Shown piece by piece: positions 1 to 8,012 of a stretch of 64,000 bases of DNA. The stretch is from Streptomyces cupreus (GTDB taxonomy: Bacteria > Actinomycetota > Actinomycetes > Streptomycetales > Streptomycetaceae), in NCBI RefSeq assembly GCF_014257025.1, contig NZ_JACMSF010000027.1, positions 42,963-106,962 on the forward strand, written 5' to 3'. Position 1 is the stretch's first letter. The number at the start of each line of letters is the position of its first letter. The notes below the pieces were generated by a model. That model was not told the DNA's origin. It was given only the letters and a program-made list of their open reading frames with translations, and searched no databases. The position numbers and the translations under genes were made by a program.

Positions 1-835
1 CCTTCGTACGGGCCGTGGACCAGGCGAGACCCCCCTGGCCGTTGATCCACTCCAGCTGCTGGTTCAGCAGGAAGAGGGTGGCGAGGGCCGGGGTGTTGTA
101 CGTCTGGTTCTTGCGGGAGTTGTCGATCGCCGTCGGCAGGCTGAAGAACTCCGGGACGTGGCGGCCGGACGCGTGGACGCGCTCGGCGCGCTCGATCGCG
201 GCCGGGGAGAAGACGCCGATCCACAGGCCGCCGTCGGAGGCGAAGGACTTCTGCGGGGCGAAGTAGTAGACGTCGGTCTCGGAGACGTCGACCGGGAGGC
301 CACCGGCGCCCGACGTGGCGTCGACCAGGACCAGCGCGCCCTCGTCGGCACCGGCCACGCGCTTGATCGGGGCGGCGACACCGGTGGAGGTCTCGTTGTG
401 GGTGAAGGCGTACACGTCCACGCCCGCCTCGGCGACCGGCTCCGGGTGGGTGCCGGGGTCGGCGGAGACGACGGTCGGCTCGGCCAGCCAGGGGGCGAGC
501 TTGGCGGCCTTGGCGAACTTCGAGCTGAACTCACCGAAGGTGAGGTGCTGCGACTTGTTCTCGATCAGGCCGTGGGTGGCGATGTCCCAGAACGCGGTGG
601 AGCCGCCGTTGCCGAGGACGACCTCATAGCCGTCCGGGAGCTGGAACAGCTCGCTGATGCCCTCGCGCACCTGGCCGACCAGGTTCTTGACCGGGGCCTG
701 GCGGTGAGAGGTGCCCATCAGGGAGGTGCCGGTGGCGGCGAGGGCGTCCAGCGCCTCCGTCCGCACCTTGGAGGGGCCCGCGCCGAAACGTCCGTCGGCG
801 GGCTTGATGTCAGCGGGAATCTGGATCTCAGCCAC
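1..835 (-). CDS. serC: Phosphoserine aminotransferase (C-terminus cut by window edge)
   Basis: PLP-dependent transaminase that converts 3-phosphohydroxypyruvate and glutamate to 3-phosphoserine in serine biosynthesis. Translation of the minus strand from GTG at 833-835 begins VAEIQIPADIKPADGRFGAG and continues without a stop to the window edge, about 278 codons. The segment GNGGSTAFWD and the probable PLP-lysine motif APQKSFASDGG are visible, as is the TSHRQAPVK substrate-loop region. The full family protein is about 370 residues, so roughly the last quarter lies outside. The GTG is chosen because the open frame matches the usual actinobacterial N-terminus from this point. It is divergent from the oxidase gene starting at 915, and the 79-bp gap must hold both promoters. 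Confidence 0.93.
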   Translation of the reverse strand, partial: MAEIQIPADIKPADGRFGAGPSKVRTEALDALAATGTSLMGTSHRQAPVKNLVGQVREGISELFQLPDGYEVVLGNGGSTAFWDIATHGLIENKSQHLTFGEFSSKFAKAAKLAPWLAEPTVVSADPGTHPEPVAEAGVDVYAFTHNETSTGVAAPIKRVAGADEGALVLVDATSGAGGLPVDVSETDVYYFAPQKSFASDGGLWIGVFSPAAIERAERVHASGRHVPEFFSLPTAIDNSRKNQTYNTPALATLFLLNQQLEWINGQGGLAWSTARTK

Positions 836-914
836 GGAGTGAGGTTAGCCGGTGGGGGAAACCTGGGCGAAATGTAGTCCGTCGGCTGAGACGTTTCGCT
901 GGTTGAGTGGATCC

Positions 915-3776
915 ATGACCGTTCTAGAGGCGGAACTGCGCAAAGTCGTTCGAGGTGACGTCGGTTTCAGCACCACCGCTCGGGCCCTCGTCACCATGGA
1001 CGCTTCCAACTACCGCCGTGTCCCGCTCGGTGTCGTCGCCCCGCGTGATGCCGACGATGTGGCCGCCGTACTGGAGGTGTGCCGGGCGCACGGAGTGCCC
1101 GTCGTGCCGCGCGGCGGCGGGACCTCGATCGCCGGGCAGGCCACCGGGACGGGCGTCGTGCTGGACTTCACCCGGCACATGAACCGCCTCCTGTCGCTCG
1201 ACCCGGAGACCCGCACCGCCGTCGTCCAGCCCGGGCTCGTCCTCGACCGGCTCCAGGAGGCCGCCGCGCCGCACGGCCTCCGCTTCGGGCCCGACCCCTC
1301 CACCCACAGCCGCTGCACACTCGGCGGGATGATCGGCAACAACTCGTGCGGCTCGCACTCGGTGGCTTGGGGGACGACCGCGGACAGCGTGCGCGAGCTG
1401 GACGTCGTCACCGCGCGCGGGCAGCGGTCGCGGCTCGGCCGGGGCTGGGCCGGGGCGCCGGAAGGGCTGCGCGGGCTGGTGGAGGGTGAGCTGTCCCTGC
1501 TGCGCACCGGCTTCCCGGAGCTGCCCCGCCGTATCTCCGGATACGCGCTGGACGCGCTGCTGCCCGAGAGGGGCGCGGACGTGGCCCGTTCCTTCTGCGG
1601 CTCCGAGGGCACGCTCGGGGTGCTGACCGAGGCGGTCGTAGGACTCGTGGCGGCGCCACGCGCGCGTGCCCTCGCGGTGCTGGGGTATGCGGACGAAGGC
1701 GCCGCCGCCGAGGCCGCAGCGGGGCTGTTGCCGTACGGCCCGTTGACGGTGGAGGGCATGGCGGCCGACCTGGTGCCTTCGCCGGTCGCGCTGCCCAGGG
1801 GCGGTGCCTGGCTGTTCGTGGAGACCGGCGGGGAGTCGTCCGAGGAGGCACGCGCGCGTGCGGAGGCGATCGTGCGGGCCGCCGATGTCGTCGACTCCCT
1901 GGTCGTCACGGACCCGGCCGGCCAGCGGGCTTTGTGGCGCATCCGCGAGGACGCCAGCGGTACGGCGACCCGCATGCCCGACGGCAGCGAGGCCTGGCCC
2001 GGCTGGGAGGACTGCGCGGTGCCACCGGCCCGCCTGGGCGCCTACCTGCGCGACTTCCGCGCCCTGCTGACCGCACACGGACTGCGCGGAACGCCGTACG
2101 GCCACTTCGGGGACGGCTGTATCCACGTCCGCATCGACTTCGACCTGCTCACCGAGGCGGGCATCGGCCGCTTCCGGCGCTTCTCCGAGGAGCTCGCCGA
2201 TCTGGTCGTGACACACGGCGGCTCGCTGTCCGGAGAGCACGGGGACGGGCAGGCGAGGGCCGAACTGCTGCCGAGGATGTACGGCGAGCGGATGGTCGCC
2301 CTGTTCGAACGGGCGAAGGCGATCTGGGACCCCGACGACCTGCTCAACCCGGGCATGCTGGTCCGCCCGGCGCCCCTGGACACCAACCTCCGCTTCTCCG
2401 TCCTGCCCCGCGAACCGGTCGACGTGGCCTTCGGCTACCCCTCCGACGCCGGTGACTTCTCCGCGGCCGTACGCCGCTGCGTCGGCGTCGCCAAATGCCG
2501 TACGACCTCGGCGACCGGCCCCGCCGTCATGTGCCCCTCCTTCCGCGCCACGGGCGAGGAGCGGCACTCCACGCGCGGGCGTGCCCGGCTGCTGCACGAG
2601 ATGCTCGCCGGCGAGATCGTGACCGACGGCTGGCGCTCCACAGAGGTCCGCGACGCGCTCGACCTGTGCCTGTCCTGCAAGGGCTGCCGCTCCGACTGCC
2701 CGGTCGGGGTCGACATGGCCACGTACAAGGCGGAGTTCCTGCACCACCATTACGCCGGCCGACGCCGGCCGATGGCCCACTACACGATGGGGTGGCTGCC
2801 GGTATGGCTGCGGTGGGTGGCGCGGGTGAGGGGGGCGTGGCTGGTCAACTCCCTGGCTTCGGTACGGGTGTTGGCGTGGGCCGGGAAGCGGCTGGGCGGG
2901 GTGGCGGCCGAGCGGGAGGTCCCCCGGGTCGCTGCGGAGACGTTCAGCGGGTGGTGGCGACGCAGAGGCCCTGCGGGTGTGGGTGGATCTTTGGTCGTCC
3001 TGTGGCCCGACACCTTCACCGAGCATCTCTCGCCCTCCGTCGGACGGGCGGCGGTGCGGGTGCTGGAGGCGGCGGGGTTGCGGGTGGCGTTGCCGCCGAC
3101 GTTGCGGATGCGGGGGCGGCCGGTGGGGGACGGCCGTACGAAATGGGCGGTCTCGCTGCTGGGCGCGGGGCGTCGGGGCACGGTGTGCTGCGGCCTGACG
3201 TACATCTCCACGGGCCAGTTGGACCGCGCCCGAGCGGTACTGCGCCGAACACTGGACCTCCTGGAACCGGTACTGGCGACGGAGGCCCCACTGGTCGTCC
3301 TGGAACCGAGCTGCGCGGCGGCCCTACGAGCGGACCTGCCCGAACTCCTGCACGACGACCCGCGCGCGGCTCGCCTCGCGGCCCGGGTCCTGACCTTCGC
3401 GGAGGCCCTGGAACGCCTGGCCCCGGACTGGACCCCACCGCGCGTGGACCGCCCTGTCACCGGCCAGACGCACTGCCACCAACACGCGGTCCTCGGGGAT
3501 GCGGCCGACCGCCGCGTACGCCAGGCCGCGCTGCTCTCCGGCGAACTGAGCGGCGGTTGCTGCGGCCTCGCGGGCAACTTCGGTTTCGAGAAAGGCCACT
3601 TCGAGGTGTCGTCGGCCTGCGCGGAGGAACAGCTCCTGCCCGCCGTGCGGGAGGCGAGCGAGGAGACGGTGATCCTGGCGGACGGGTTCTCCTGCCGGAC
3701 ACAGTTGGAGCAGTTGGCGGGGGTGCGGGGCCGCCATCTGGCGGAGGTGCTGGCGGAAGGGCTGGGGGAGGGCTGA
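915..3776 (+). CDS. FAD-linked oxidase fused to Fe-S (GlcD/GlpC-type) domain
   Basis: A 953-residue fusion in the D-lactate/D-2-hydroxyglutarate dehydrogenase superfamily. The N-terminal FAD-binding domain has the phosphate-loop motif PRGGGTSIAGQ (residues 65-75) and GPDPSTHSRCTLGGMIGNNS (125-144). A GlcD-type C-terminal FAD-oxidase domain follows. Cysteine clusters for Fe-S binding lie near residues 522-536 and at CLSCKGCRSDCP (about 584), and two cysteine-rich CCG motifs lie near 757 and 881. It probably oxidises a D-2-hydroxy acid and passes electrons through its clusters; the substrate cannot be told. The ATG at 915 is preferred to a GTG at 852, since homology-like sequence begins just after 915. 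A run of 12-nt repeats follows the stop codon. Confidence 0.85.
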   Translation: MTVLEAELRKVVRGDVGFSTTARALVTMDASNYRRVPLGVVAPRDADDVAAVLEVCRAHGVPVVPRGGGTSIAGQATGTGVVLDFTRHMNRLLSLDPETRTAVVQPGLVLDRLQEAAAPHGLRFGPDPSTHSRCTLGGMIGNNSCGSHSVAWGTTADSVRELDVVTARGQRSRLGRGWAGAPEGLRGLVEGELSLLRTGFPELPRRISGYALDALLPERGADVARSFCGSEGTLGVLTEAVVGLVAAPRARALAVLGYADEGAAAEAAAGLLPYGPLTVEGMAADLVPSPVALPRGGAWLFVETGGESSEEARARAEAIVRAADVVDSLVVTDPAGQRALWRIREDASGTATRMPDGSEAWPGWEDCAVPPARLGAYLRDFRALLTAHGLRGTPYGHFGDGCIHVRIDFDLLTEAGIGRFRRFSEELADLVVTHGGSLSGEHGDGQARAELLPRMYGERMVALFERAKAIWDPDDLLNPGMLVRPAPLDTNLRFSVLPREPVDVAFGYPSDAGDFSAAVRRCVGVAKCRTTSATGPAVMCPSFRATGEERHSTRGRARLLHEMLAGEIVTDGWRSTEVRDALDLCLSCKGCRSDCPVGVDMATYKAEFLHHHYAGRRRPMAHYTMGWLPVWLRWVARVRGAWLVNSLASVRVLAWAGKRLGGVAAEREVPRVAAETFSGWWRRRGPAGVGGSLVVLWPDTFTEHLSPSVGRAAVRVLEAAGLRVALPPTLRMRGRPVGDGRTKWAVSLLGAGRRGTVCCGLTYISTGQLDRARAVLRRTLDLLEPVLATEAPLVVLEPSCAAALRADLPELLHDDPRAARLAARVLTFAEALERLAPDWTPPRVDRPVTGQTHCHQHAVLGDAADRRVRQAALLSGELSGGCCGLAGNFGFEKGHFEVSSACAEEQLLPAVREASEETVILADGFSCRTQLEQLAGVRGRHLAEVLAEGLGEG

Positions 3777-3777
3777 C

Positions 3778-3813
3778 GGATGGGCTGAGGGATGGGCTGG
3801 GGGATGGGCCGGG
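3778..3813. repeat. 12-nt tandem repeat, three copies
   Basis: Three adjacent units of GGATGGGCTGAG (3778-3789, 3790-3801, 3802-3813) with one or two mismatches each, starting just after the oxidase stop codon. The end of the coding sequence (gctgggggagggctgac) looks like a decayed further unit. I see no hairpin in it. It looks like a slippage-prone spacer rather than a regulatory site. Confidence 0.7.
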
Positions 3814-3901
3814 GGACACGGCGGCGGGCCCTCGATGGGCCGGGGAAGAGCGGGGGTGAGGTCTAGCCTGGGCAAGATCAGCAACTCCAAGGAGCCCCGC
3901 C

Positions 3902-5026
3902 ATGCCCCTTCATCTCCAGCCCCTCACACGCGAGCAACACCTGGCCTTCGTGGCGGCGCGTCCCTCCGCCAGCCATATGCAGATGCCGTCCTGGGGTGAC
4001 GTGAAGCCGGACTGGCGGGCGGAGAGCCTCGGCTGGTTCGACGAGGAGGGGCGGCTGGTCGGGGCGGGGCTCGTACTGTTCCGCCCGCTGCCCAGGCTGA
4101 AGAAGTACCTCGCGTATCTGCCCGAGGGCCCGCTGATCGACTGGGACGCGCCGGATCTGTGCGAGCGGTGGCTGGAGCCGATGCTCGCCTGCCTGAAGGC
4201 GCGGGGTGCCTTCTCGGTGAAGATGGGGCCGCCTGTCGTCGTACGGCGCTGGAGTGCCGAGGCGGTGAAGGCGGCCATCGCCGAACCGACGGCTCTGCGG
4301 CTGCGGGACGCGGAGGCGACGTCGTACGAACCGCGGGCCTCCGACATCGCGGACCGGCTGCGCAGGACGGGCTGGCGGCAGACGGAACCGGGCGGGGAGG
4401 ACGGCTTCGCGGCCGGGCAGCCGCGGTACGTCTTCCAGGTGCCGTTCGCGGGGCGGTCGCTGGAGGACGTCCAGCGTGGCCTGAACCAGCAGTGGCGGCG
4501 CAACATCAAGAAGGCGGAGAAGGCGGGTGTGAAGGTCGTCCGGGGTGGTTACGAGGACCTCCCGGCCTTCTACGACCTCTACGCCGAGACCGCCGAGCGG
4601 GACCGTTTCATCCCGCGCCCGCTGCCCTATTTCCAGCGCATGTGGACCGCGCTCACCGCCGAGGACCCCGACCGTATGCGGCTCTACCTCGCCCATCACG
4701 AGGGCGAGGTGCTCGCCGCGGCCACGATGCTGACCGTGGGCGAGCATGTCTGGTACTCCTACGGCGCCTCCACCAGCCGTAAGCGCGAGGTCCAGCCCAA
4801 CAACGCCATGCAGTGGCGCATGATGTGCGACGCCCACGAACTCGGCGCCGCCGTCTACGACCTGCGGGGCATCACCGACACCCTCCAGGACTCCAACCAC
4901 CTCCTCGGCCTGCTCCGCTTCAAGGTGGGAACGGGCGGAGAGGCGGTGGAGTACCTGGGGGAGTGGGACTTCCCGCTCAACCGGCTGCTGCACAAGGCGC
5001 TGGATCTGTACATGGCGCGCCGCTGA
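3902..5026 (+). CDS. FemABX-family aminoacyltransferase (peptidoglycan bridge)
   Basis: A 374-residue FemABX-family protein with two GNAT-like domains. Family members transfer an amino acid from aminoacyl-tRNA to lipid II or nascent peptidoglycan; in streptomycetes FemX adds the glycine bridge to LL-diaminopimelate. Diagnostic segments are HMQMPSWGDVKPDW (residues 23-36), YLPEGPLIDWD (about 76-86), and the basic stretch QQWRRNIKKAEKAGVKV followed by FYDLYAETAERDRF. The C-terminal part has YDLRGITDTLQDSNHLLGLL. ATG at 3902 has an aaggag ribosome site 7 nt upstream. It is a single gene between two unrelated genes. Whether this is the main FemX or a paralogue cannot be decided here. Confidence 0.85.
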   Translation: MPLHLQPLTREQHLAFVAARPSASHMQMPSWGDVKPDWRAESLGWFDEEGRLVGAGLVLFRPLPRLKKYLAYLPEGPLIDWDAPDLCERWLEPMLACLKARGAFSVKMGPPVVVRRWSAEAVKAAIAEPTALRLRDAEATSYEPRASDIADRLRRTGWRQTEPGGEDGFAAGQPRYVFQVPFAGRSLEDVQRGLNQQWRRNIKKAEKAGVKVVRGGYEDLPAFYDLYAETAERDRFIPRPLPYFQRMWTALTAEDPDRMRLYLAHHEGEVLAAATMLTVGEHVWYSYGASTSRKREVQPNNAMQWRMMCDAHELGAAVYDLRGITDTLQDSNHLLGLLRFKVGTGGEAVEYLGEWDFPLNRLLHKALDLYMARR

Positions 5027-5140
5027 TCGCTTTCTCACTCCCTGGGACAGCCCCGAAACGGGTTCACACGCCTGACAGAGTCCACTACCCTGAACTCGGA
5101 AGTACATCGCGATGCACGAAACCTAGCCTCAGGACCGCCC

Positions 5141-6100
5141 GTGAGCACCCCCGACGCCGTCACCTCGCCCGCGCCGACCGCCGCCGCCTCCTCTTCCGCC
5201 GCCGCTTCCGTGCCGATCGGCGCGCCGAGCCGTTGGGGTTCGCTCGGGCCGGTGGGTCTGGTGTTCGCCGGTGGGATCTCGGTGCAGTTCGGCGGGGCCC
5301 TGGCCGTGAGCCTGATGCCGAGGGCGGGCGCGCTGGGCGTGGTCACGCTGCGGCTGGCGGTGGCGGCGGTGGTGCTGCTCCTGGTCTGCCGCCCGCGCCT
5401 GCGCGGCCACTCCCGTACGGACTGGGGCACGGTCGTGGTCTTCGGCATCACCATGGCCGCGATGAACGGCCTCTTCTACCAGGCGGTGGCCCGCATCCCG
5501 CTGGGCCCTGCGGTGACGCTGGAGGTGCTGGGTCCGCTGGCGCTGTCGGTCATCGCCTCCCGCCGCGCGATCAACTTCATCTGGGCAGGCCTGGCCCTGG
5601 CCGGCGTGTTCCTCCTCGGCGGGGGAGGCTTCAGCAGCCTGGACCCCGTGGGCGTGGCGTTCGCCCTGAGCGCGGGCGCGATGTGGGCGGCGTACATCGT
5701 CTTCAGCGCACGTACGGGCCGACGGTTCCCACAGGCGGACGGGCTGGCGCTGGCCATGGCGGTGGCGGCGGTGCTGTTCCTGCCGCTGGGGGTGGCGGAG
5801 TCGGGGGCGAAGCTGCTGGACCCGGTGACGATGGCGCTGGGCGCGGCGGTGGCGATCCTCTCCTCGGTCCTCCCCTACACCCTTGAACTCCTGGCCCTAC
5901 GGCGCCTCCCCGCTTCCACCTTCGCCATCCTGATGAGCCTGGAACCGGCGATCGCGGCGACGGCAGGCTTCCTGATCCTCGACCAGGCCCTCGCCGCGAC
6001 GGAGGCGATTGCCATTGCCCTGGTCATCGCGGCGAGCATGGGCGCGGTACGGACGCAGGTGGGGCGGGGGAGGGCCAAAGCGCCGGGTACGGCGTCCTGA
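5141..6100 (+). CDS. EamA/RhaT-family transporter
   Basis: A 319-residue integral membrane protein of the drug/metabolite transporter superfamily, with about ten hydrophobic segments in two EamA halves (roughly residues 30-155 and 170-300). It probably exports a small metabolite such as an amino acid or a related compound, but the substrate is not visible. The first 30 residues are a low-complexity Ala/Pro/Ser cytoplasmic leader. GTG at 5141 is used because it directly precedes this leader. The 114-bp upstream gap is comparatively AT-rich and should contain the promoter. Confidence 0.85.
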   Translation: MSTPDAVTSPAPTAAASSSAAASVPIGAPSRWGSLGPVGLVFAGGISVQFGGALAVSLMPRAGALGVVTLRLAVAAVVLLLVCRPRLRGHSRTDWGTVVVFGITMAAMNGLFYQAVARIPLGPAVTLEVLGPLALSVIASRRAINFIWAGLALAGVFLLGGGGFSSLDPVGVAFALSAGAMWAAYIVFSARTGRRFPQADGLALAMAVAAVLFLPLGVAESGAKLLDPVTMALGAAVAILSSVLPYTLELLALRRLPASTFAILMSLEPAIAATAGFLILDQALAATEAIAIALVIAASMGAVRTQVGRGRAKAPGTAS

Positions 6101-6169
6101 CGGTTGGCGGGGCGCGGGGAGTCGGGATGGGGCTAGAGTCGGACGCGTGCCTGTGAAGGGAACGGCAGC

Positions 6170-6532
6170 ATGAGTCTGCAGCACACGGAAGCAGAGGGCG
6201 ACCGCCCGCTGATCCCCCGTCCGGAGCGCACTCCGGGCGCCCTGCGTGCCGCCTGCGCCGTAGTCGCACCTCAGCTTCTGACGGCGTACGACCAGGTCAA
6301 AGACCAAGCACTCGCTGAGGCCGTGCAGCACGGCTCGCTCAAGCCCGTGCACGCCTACCTCGATCACTGGGCCGCGCTGATTGAGATCGAGCGCCATCCG
6401 GAAACGGCGAAGGCGTACCACCGTGCCGAATACCTCGCGCACGTCTCGACCACCCCCGAAGAGGCACGCGGTCACCTGACCACCGCCAGCGGTATCTACC
6501 GCGCCGCTGCTGAGGCGGTACGCGCGGAGTGA
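6170..6532 (+). CDS. Small protein, possible antitoxin (DUF6247-like)
   Basis: A 120-residue acidic protein with a PERTPGALRAACAVVAPQL segment and a helical middle (YDQVKDQALAEAVQHGSL), a pattern I associate with the DUF6247 family of short actinobacterial proteins. That assignment is tentative. Its stop codon overlaps the GTG start of the next gene in a GTGA, so the two are almost certainly translated together. Such small overlapping pairs next to an XRE-DUF397 locus are often toxin-antitoxin-like. ATG at 6170 follows aagggaac with reasonable spacing. Confidence 0.65.
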   Translation: MSLQHTEAEGDRPLIPRPERTPGALRAACAVVAPQLLTAYDQVKDQALAEAVQHGSLKPVHAYLDHWAALIEIERHPETAKAYHRAEYLAHVSTTPEEARGHLTTASGIYRAAAEAVRAE

Positions 6533-6786
6533 CCTGGCACTGGGAGTACGTTCCGGACGAAGAAACCGTGGCGGCCGGAGCCCCACCCGCATTCCTCGCC
6601 GAGGTGGAAAAGAAGGCCGACGAACTGGTCCGAGCCGCCGAAGCCCTTTACCTCCACGGATTGGCCTATGAAGGGGCGGACGAAGGCGCGAAGCATGCGT
6701 TCGTGGCCGGAGGCTTCTTCGTCTACATGATCACTCCGCGCTCGGAACTCGTCACGATCTGGCAGATCACGCCCGATCCGATGTGA
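6529..6786 (+). CDS. Small protein, possible RelE/ParE-like partner
   Basis: An 85-residue protein beginning MTWHWEYVPDEETVAAGAPP and ending in a beta-rich tail (FFVYMITPRSELVTIWQITP). Length, helix-helix-strand order and the 4-bp overlap with the preceding gene fit the toxin member of a type II module. I see no catalytic signature of RelE, and several streptomycete pairs like this have never been tested. The alternative is a conserved two-gene unit of unknown role. GTG at 6529 is fixed by the overlap. Confidence 0.6.
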   Translation: MTWHWEYVPDEETVAAGAPPAFLAEVEKKADELVRAAEALYLHGLAYEGADEGAKHAFVAGGFFVYMITPRSELVTIWQITPDPM

Positions 6787-6812
6787 GGCCTGACCCTGCA
6801 CGACCGCCCACG

Positions 6813-7085
6813 TCAGCCGAAGGCACCGTCAACGGTCGCCGTGACGAAGAGGGCGAAGCTCTTCGGGGTGACGGTGACTGTTCCGTGGGCGGGGTTCTTG
6901 GAGTCGCGGATGGCTATGTGGGGGGTCAGGTCGGCGACCTCTACGCAATCACCGCCGGTGTCGCCGCTGTACGACGACTTCCGCCAGGCGACAGAGCCGA
7001 CAGGGGCGCACTCAACACACTGCCCGCCGGTATCGCCGCTGTAGGAAGACTTACGCCAGGTCGCGCCCGTCAGGTTCGATTCCAT
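6813..7085 (-). CDS. DUF397 protein with duplicated core
   Basis: A 90-residue DUF397 protein, the usual small partner of XRE-DUF5753 regulators in streptomycetes. The family core WRKSSYSGDTGG occurs twice, at residues 10-21 and 34-45, each followed by a Cys-Val-Glu; normal family members have one. ATG at 7085 has a GGAGG site 6 nt upstream and overlaps the 3' end of the regulator gene by 35 nt, so the pair is co-translated. In S. coelicolor the XRE-DUF397 pair Scr1-Scr2 is reported to activate antibiotic production; that role for this copy is only an inference. Confidence 0.88.
   Translation of the reverse strand: MESNLTGATWRKSSYSGDTGGQCVECAPVGSVAWRKSSYSGDTGGDCVEVADLTPHIAIRDSKNPAHGTVTVTPKSFALFVTATVDGAFG
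6954..7060. repeat. In-frame direct repeat inside the DUF397 gene
   Basis: Two copies of a roughly 35-nt sequence, 6954-6988 and 7026-7060, share gccggt.tcgccgctgta and a gacttncgccagg end. They are offset by exactly 72 nt (24 codons), which duplicates the DUF397 core motif in the protein. Confidence 0.85.
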
Positions 7086-7893
7086 ACCGTTCCTCCATCA
7101 CGCGGGCGATGAGGGCCGCCGAGTCGTCCACGGAGAGGGCGGCCGCTTGCAGATGATCGTAACGGACCGAACCCTCCTTGACTGCTTCCGGATTGGCCGT
7201 CATGTGCCCCTGGACGAAGTCCTCGGTGTAGACGATGTCGGGGTCCTTGTCGAAGCGAAGAAGGTTGAACGAACCCATCAGCCCCGTGTGTGCGCCGGCC
7301 TCGAACGGCAGCACCTGGATTTCCAGCCACCGGCGCTTCTGCAACGACAGCAGATGCGCCAGTTGCTCGCGCATGACCTCCCGGCCGCCGATCTCCTGGT
7401 GCAGTACCGCCTCGCTCAACACAACCCACAGCACGGGCGGTTGCTCCCGATCCAGGATCCGCTGCCGATCCAGTCGCGCCGCCACCTTGCCATCGAGATC
7501 ACCTTCGTCTCGCGCACCGAGCACCGCGCGGGCATACGCCTTCGTTTGGAGAAGGCCGTACACCAACTGCGCCTGGAACGACGAAATGAACGTCGCCTTG
7601 GCTTCCAAGTCCGCATACGGCTGAAACCACCCAGGCAACTGGCTTCGCAAAACCAGCCCCACCAACCGCGAGAACGTCCCACCCGTCCCCAACGCCGCAT
7701 CCACCCGCTCCGAAAACTCCCGTTGCGGAACCTTCAACGCCGTCTCGATCTGCCCGATCAGCGACCCCGTACAGAACACGATCGACCCGAGCTGCGCCAG
7801 CGTCAGGCCCGCCGCCTCCCGGTGTCGGCGTAGTTCGTAGCCGTAGTAGTCCAAGGGCGACGCACTCGGATCCAGCTGCCGAATATTTGCCAC
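7051..7893 (-). CDS. XRE-family regulator with DUF5753 domain
   Basis: A 280-residue cytoplasmic regulator. An N-terminal helix-turn-helix (about residues 12-65, YGYELRRHREAAGLTLAQLG) is followed by a DUF5753 domain from about residue 90 (PGWFQPYADLEAKATFISSF and YGLLQTKAYARAVL). It forms a pair with the overlapping DUF397 gene; such pairs act as a regulator and its small modulator. GTG at 7893 is chosen over the ATG at 7908 because a perfect GGAGGT ribosome site at 7901-7906 lies 7 nt before it, while the ATG would overlap that site. It is divergent from the acyl-CoA operon starting at 8013. Confidence 0.88.
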   Translation of the reverse strand: MANIRQLDPSASPLDYYGYELRRHREAAGLTLAQLGSIVFCTGSLIGQIETALKVPQREFSERVDAALGTGGTFSRLVGLVLRSQLPGWFQPYADLEAKATFISSFQAQLVYGLLQTKAYARAVLGARDEGDLDGKVAARLDRQRILDREQPPVLWVVLSEAVLHQEIGGREVMREQLAHLLSLQKRRWLEIQVLPFEAGAHTGLMGSFNLLRFDKDPDIVYTEDFVQGHMTANPEAVKEGSVRYDHLQAAALSVDDSAALIARVMEERYGIEPDGRDLA

Positions 7894-7968
7894 GGCGACC
7901 ACCTCCAATCACCGAGAGTAGCCACAAGGGTGCACACAGGAACCGGAGTTGTGGAAAAAGAAATCATG

Positions 7969-7991
7969 CAAGCGTGCTTGATTGATTCAAG
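7969..7991. promoter_or_regulatory. Two overlapping palindromes, probable TetR operator
   Basis: CAAGCGTGCTTG at 7969-7980 (CAAGC-GT-GCTTG) overlaps CTTGATTGATTCAAG at 7977-7991 (CTTGA-N5-TCAAG). Both are perfect and end 21 nt before the first codon of the acyl-CoA carboxylase operon. The operon encodes its own TetR regulator at its 3' end, which makes that protein the obvious candidate to bind here. Confidence 0.6.
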
Positions 7992-8012
7992 GCCCCCTGC
8001 CATGCTCCCCCC

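Noticed and set aside
924..3026. A 700-codon minus-strand frame opposite the FAD/Fe-S oxidase
   Set aside because: It mirrors the codon bias of the real gene, has no family resemblance, and its His/Gln/Arg-rich composition is typical of antisense frames in GC-rich DNA.
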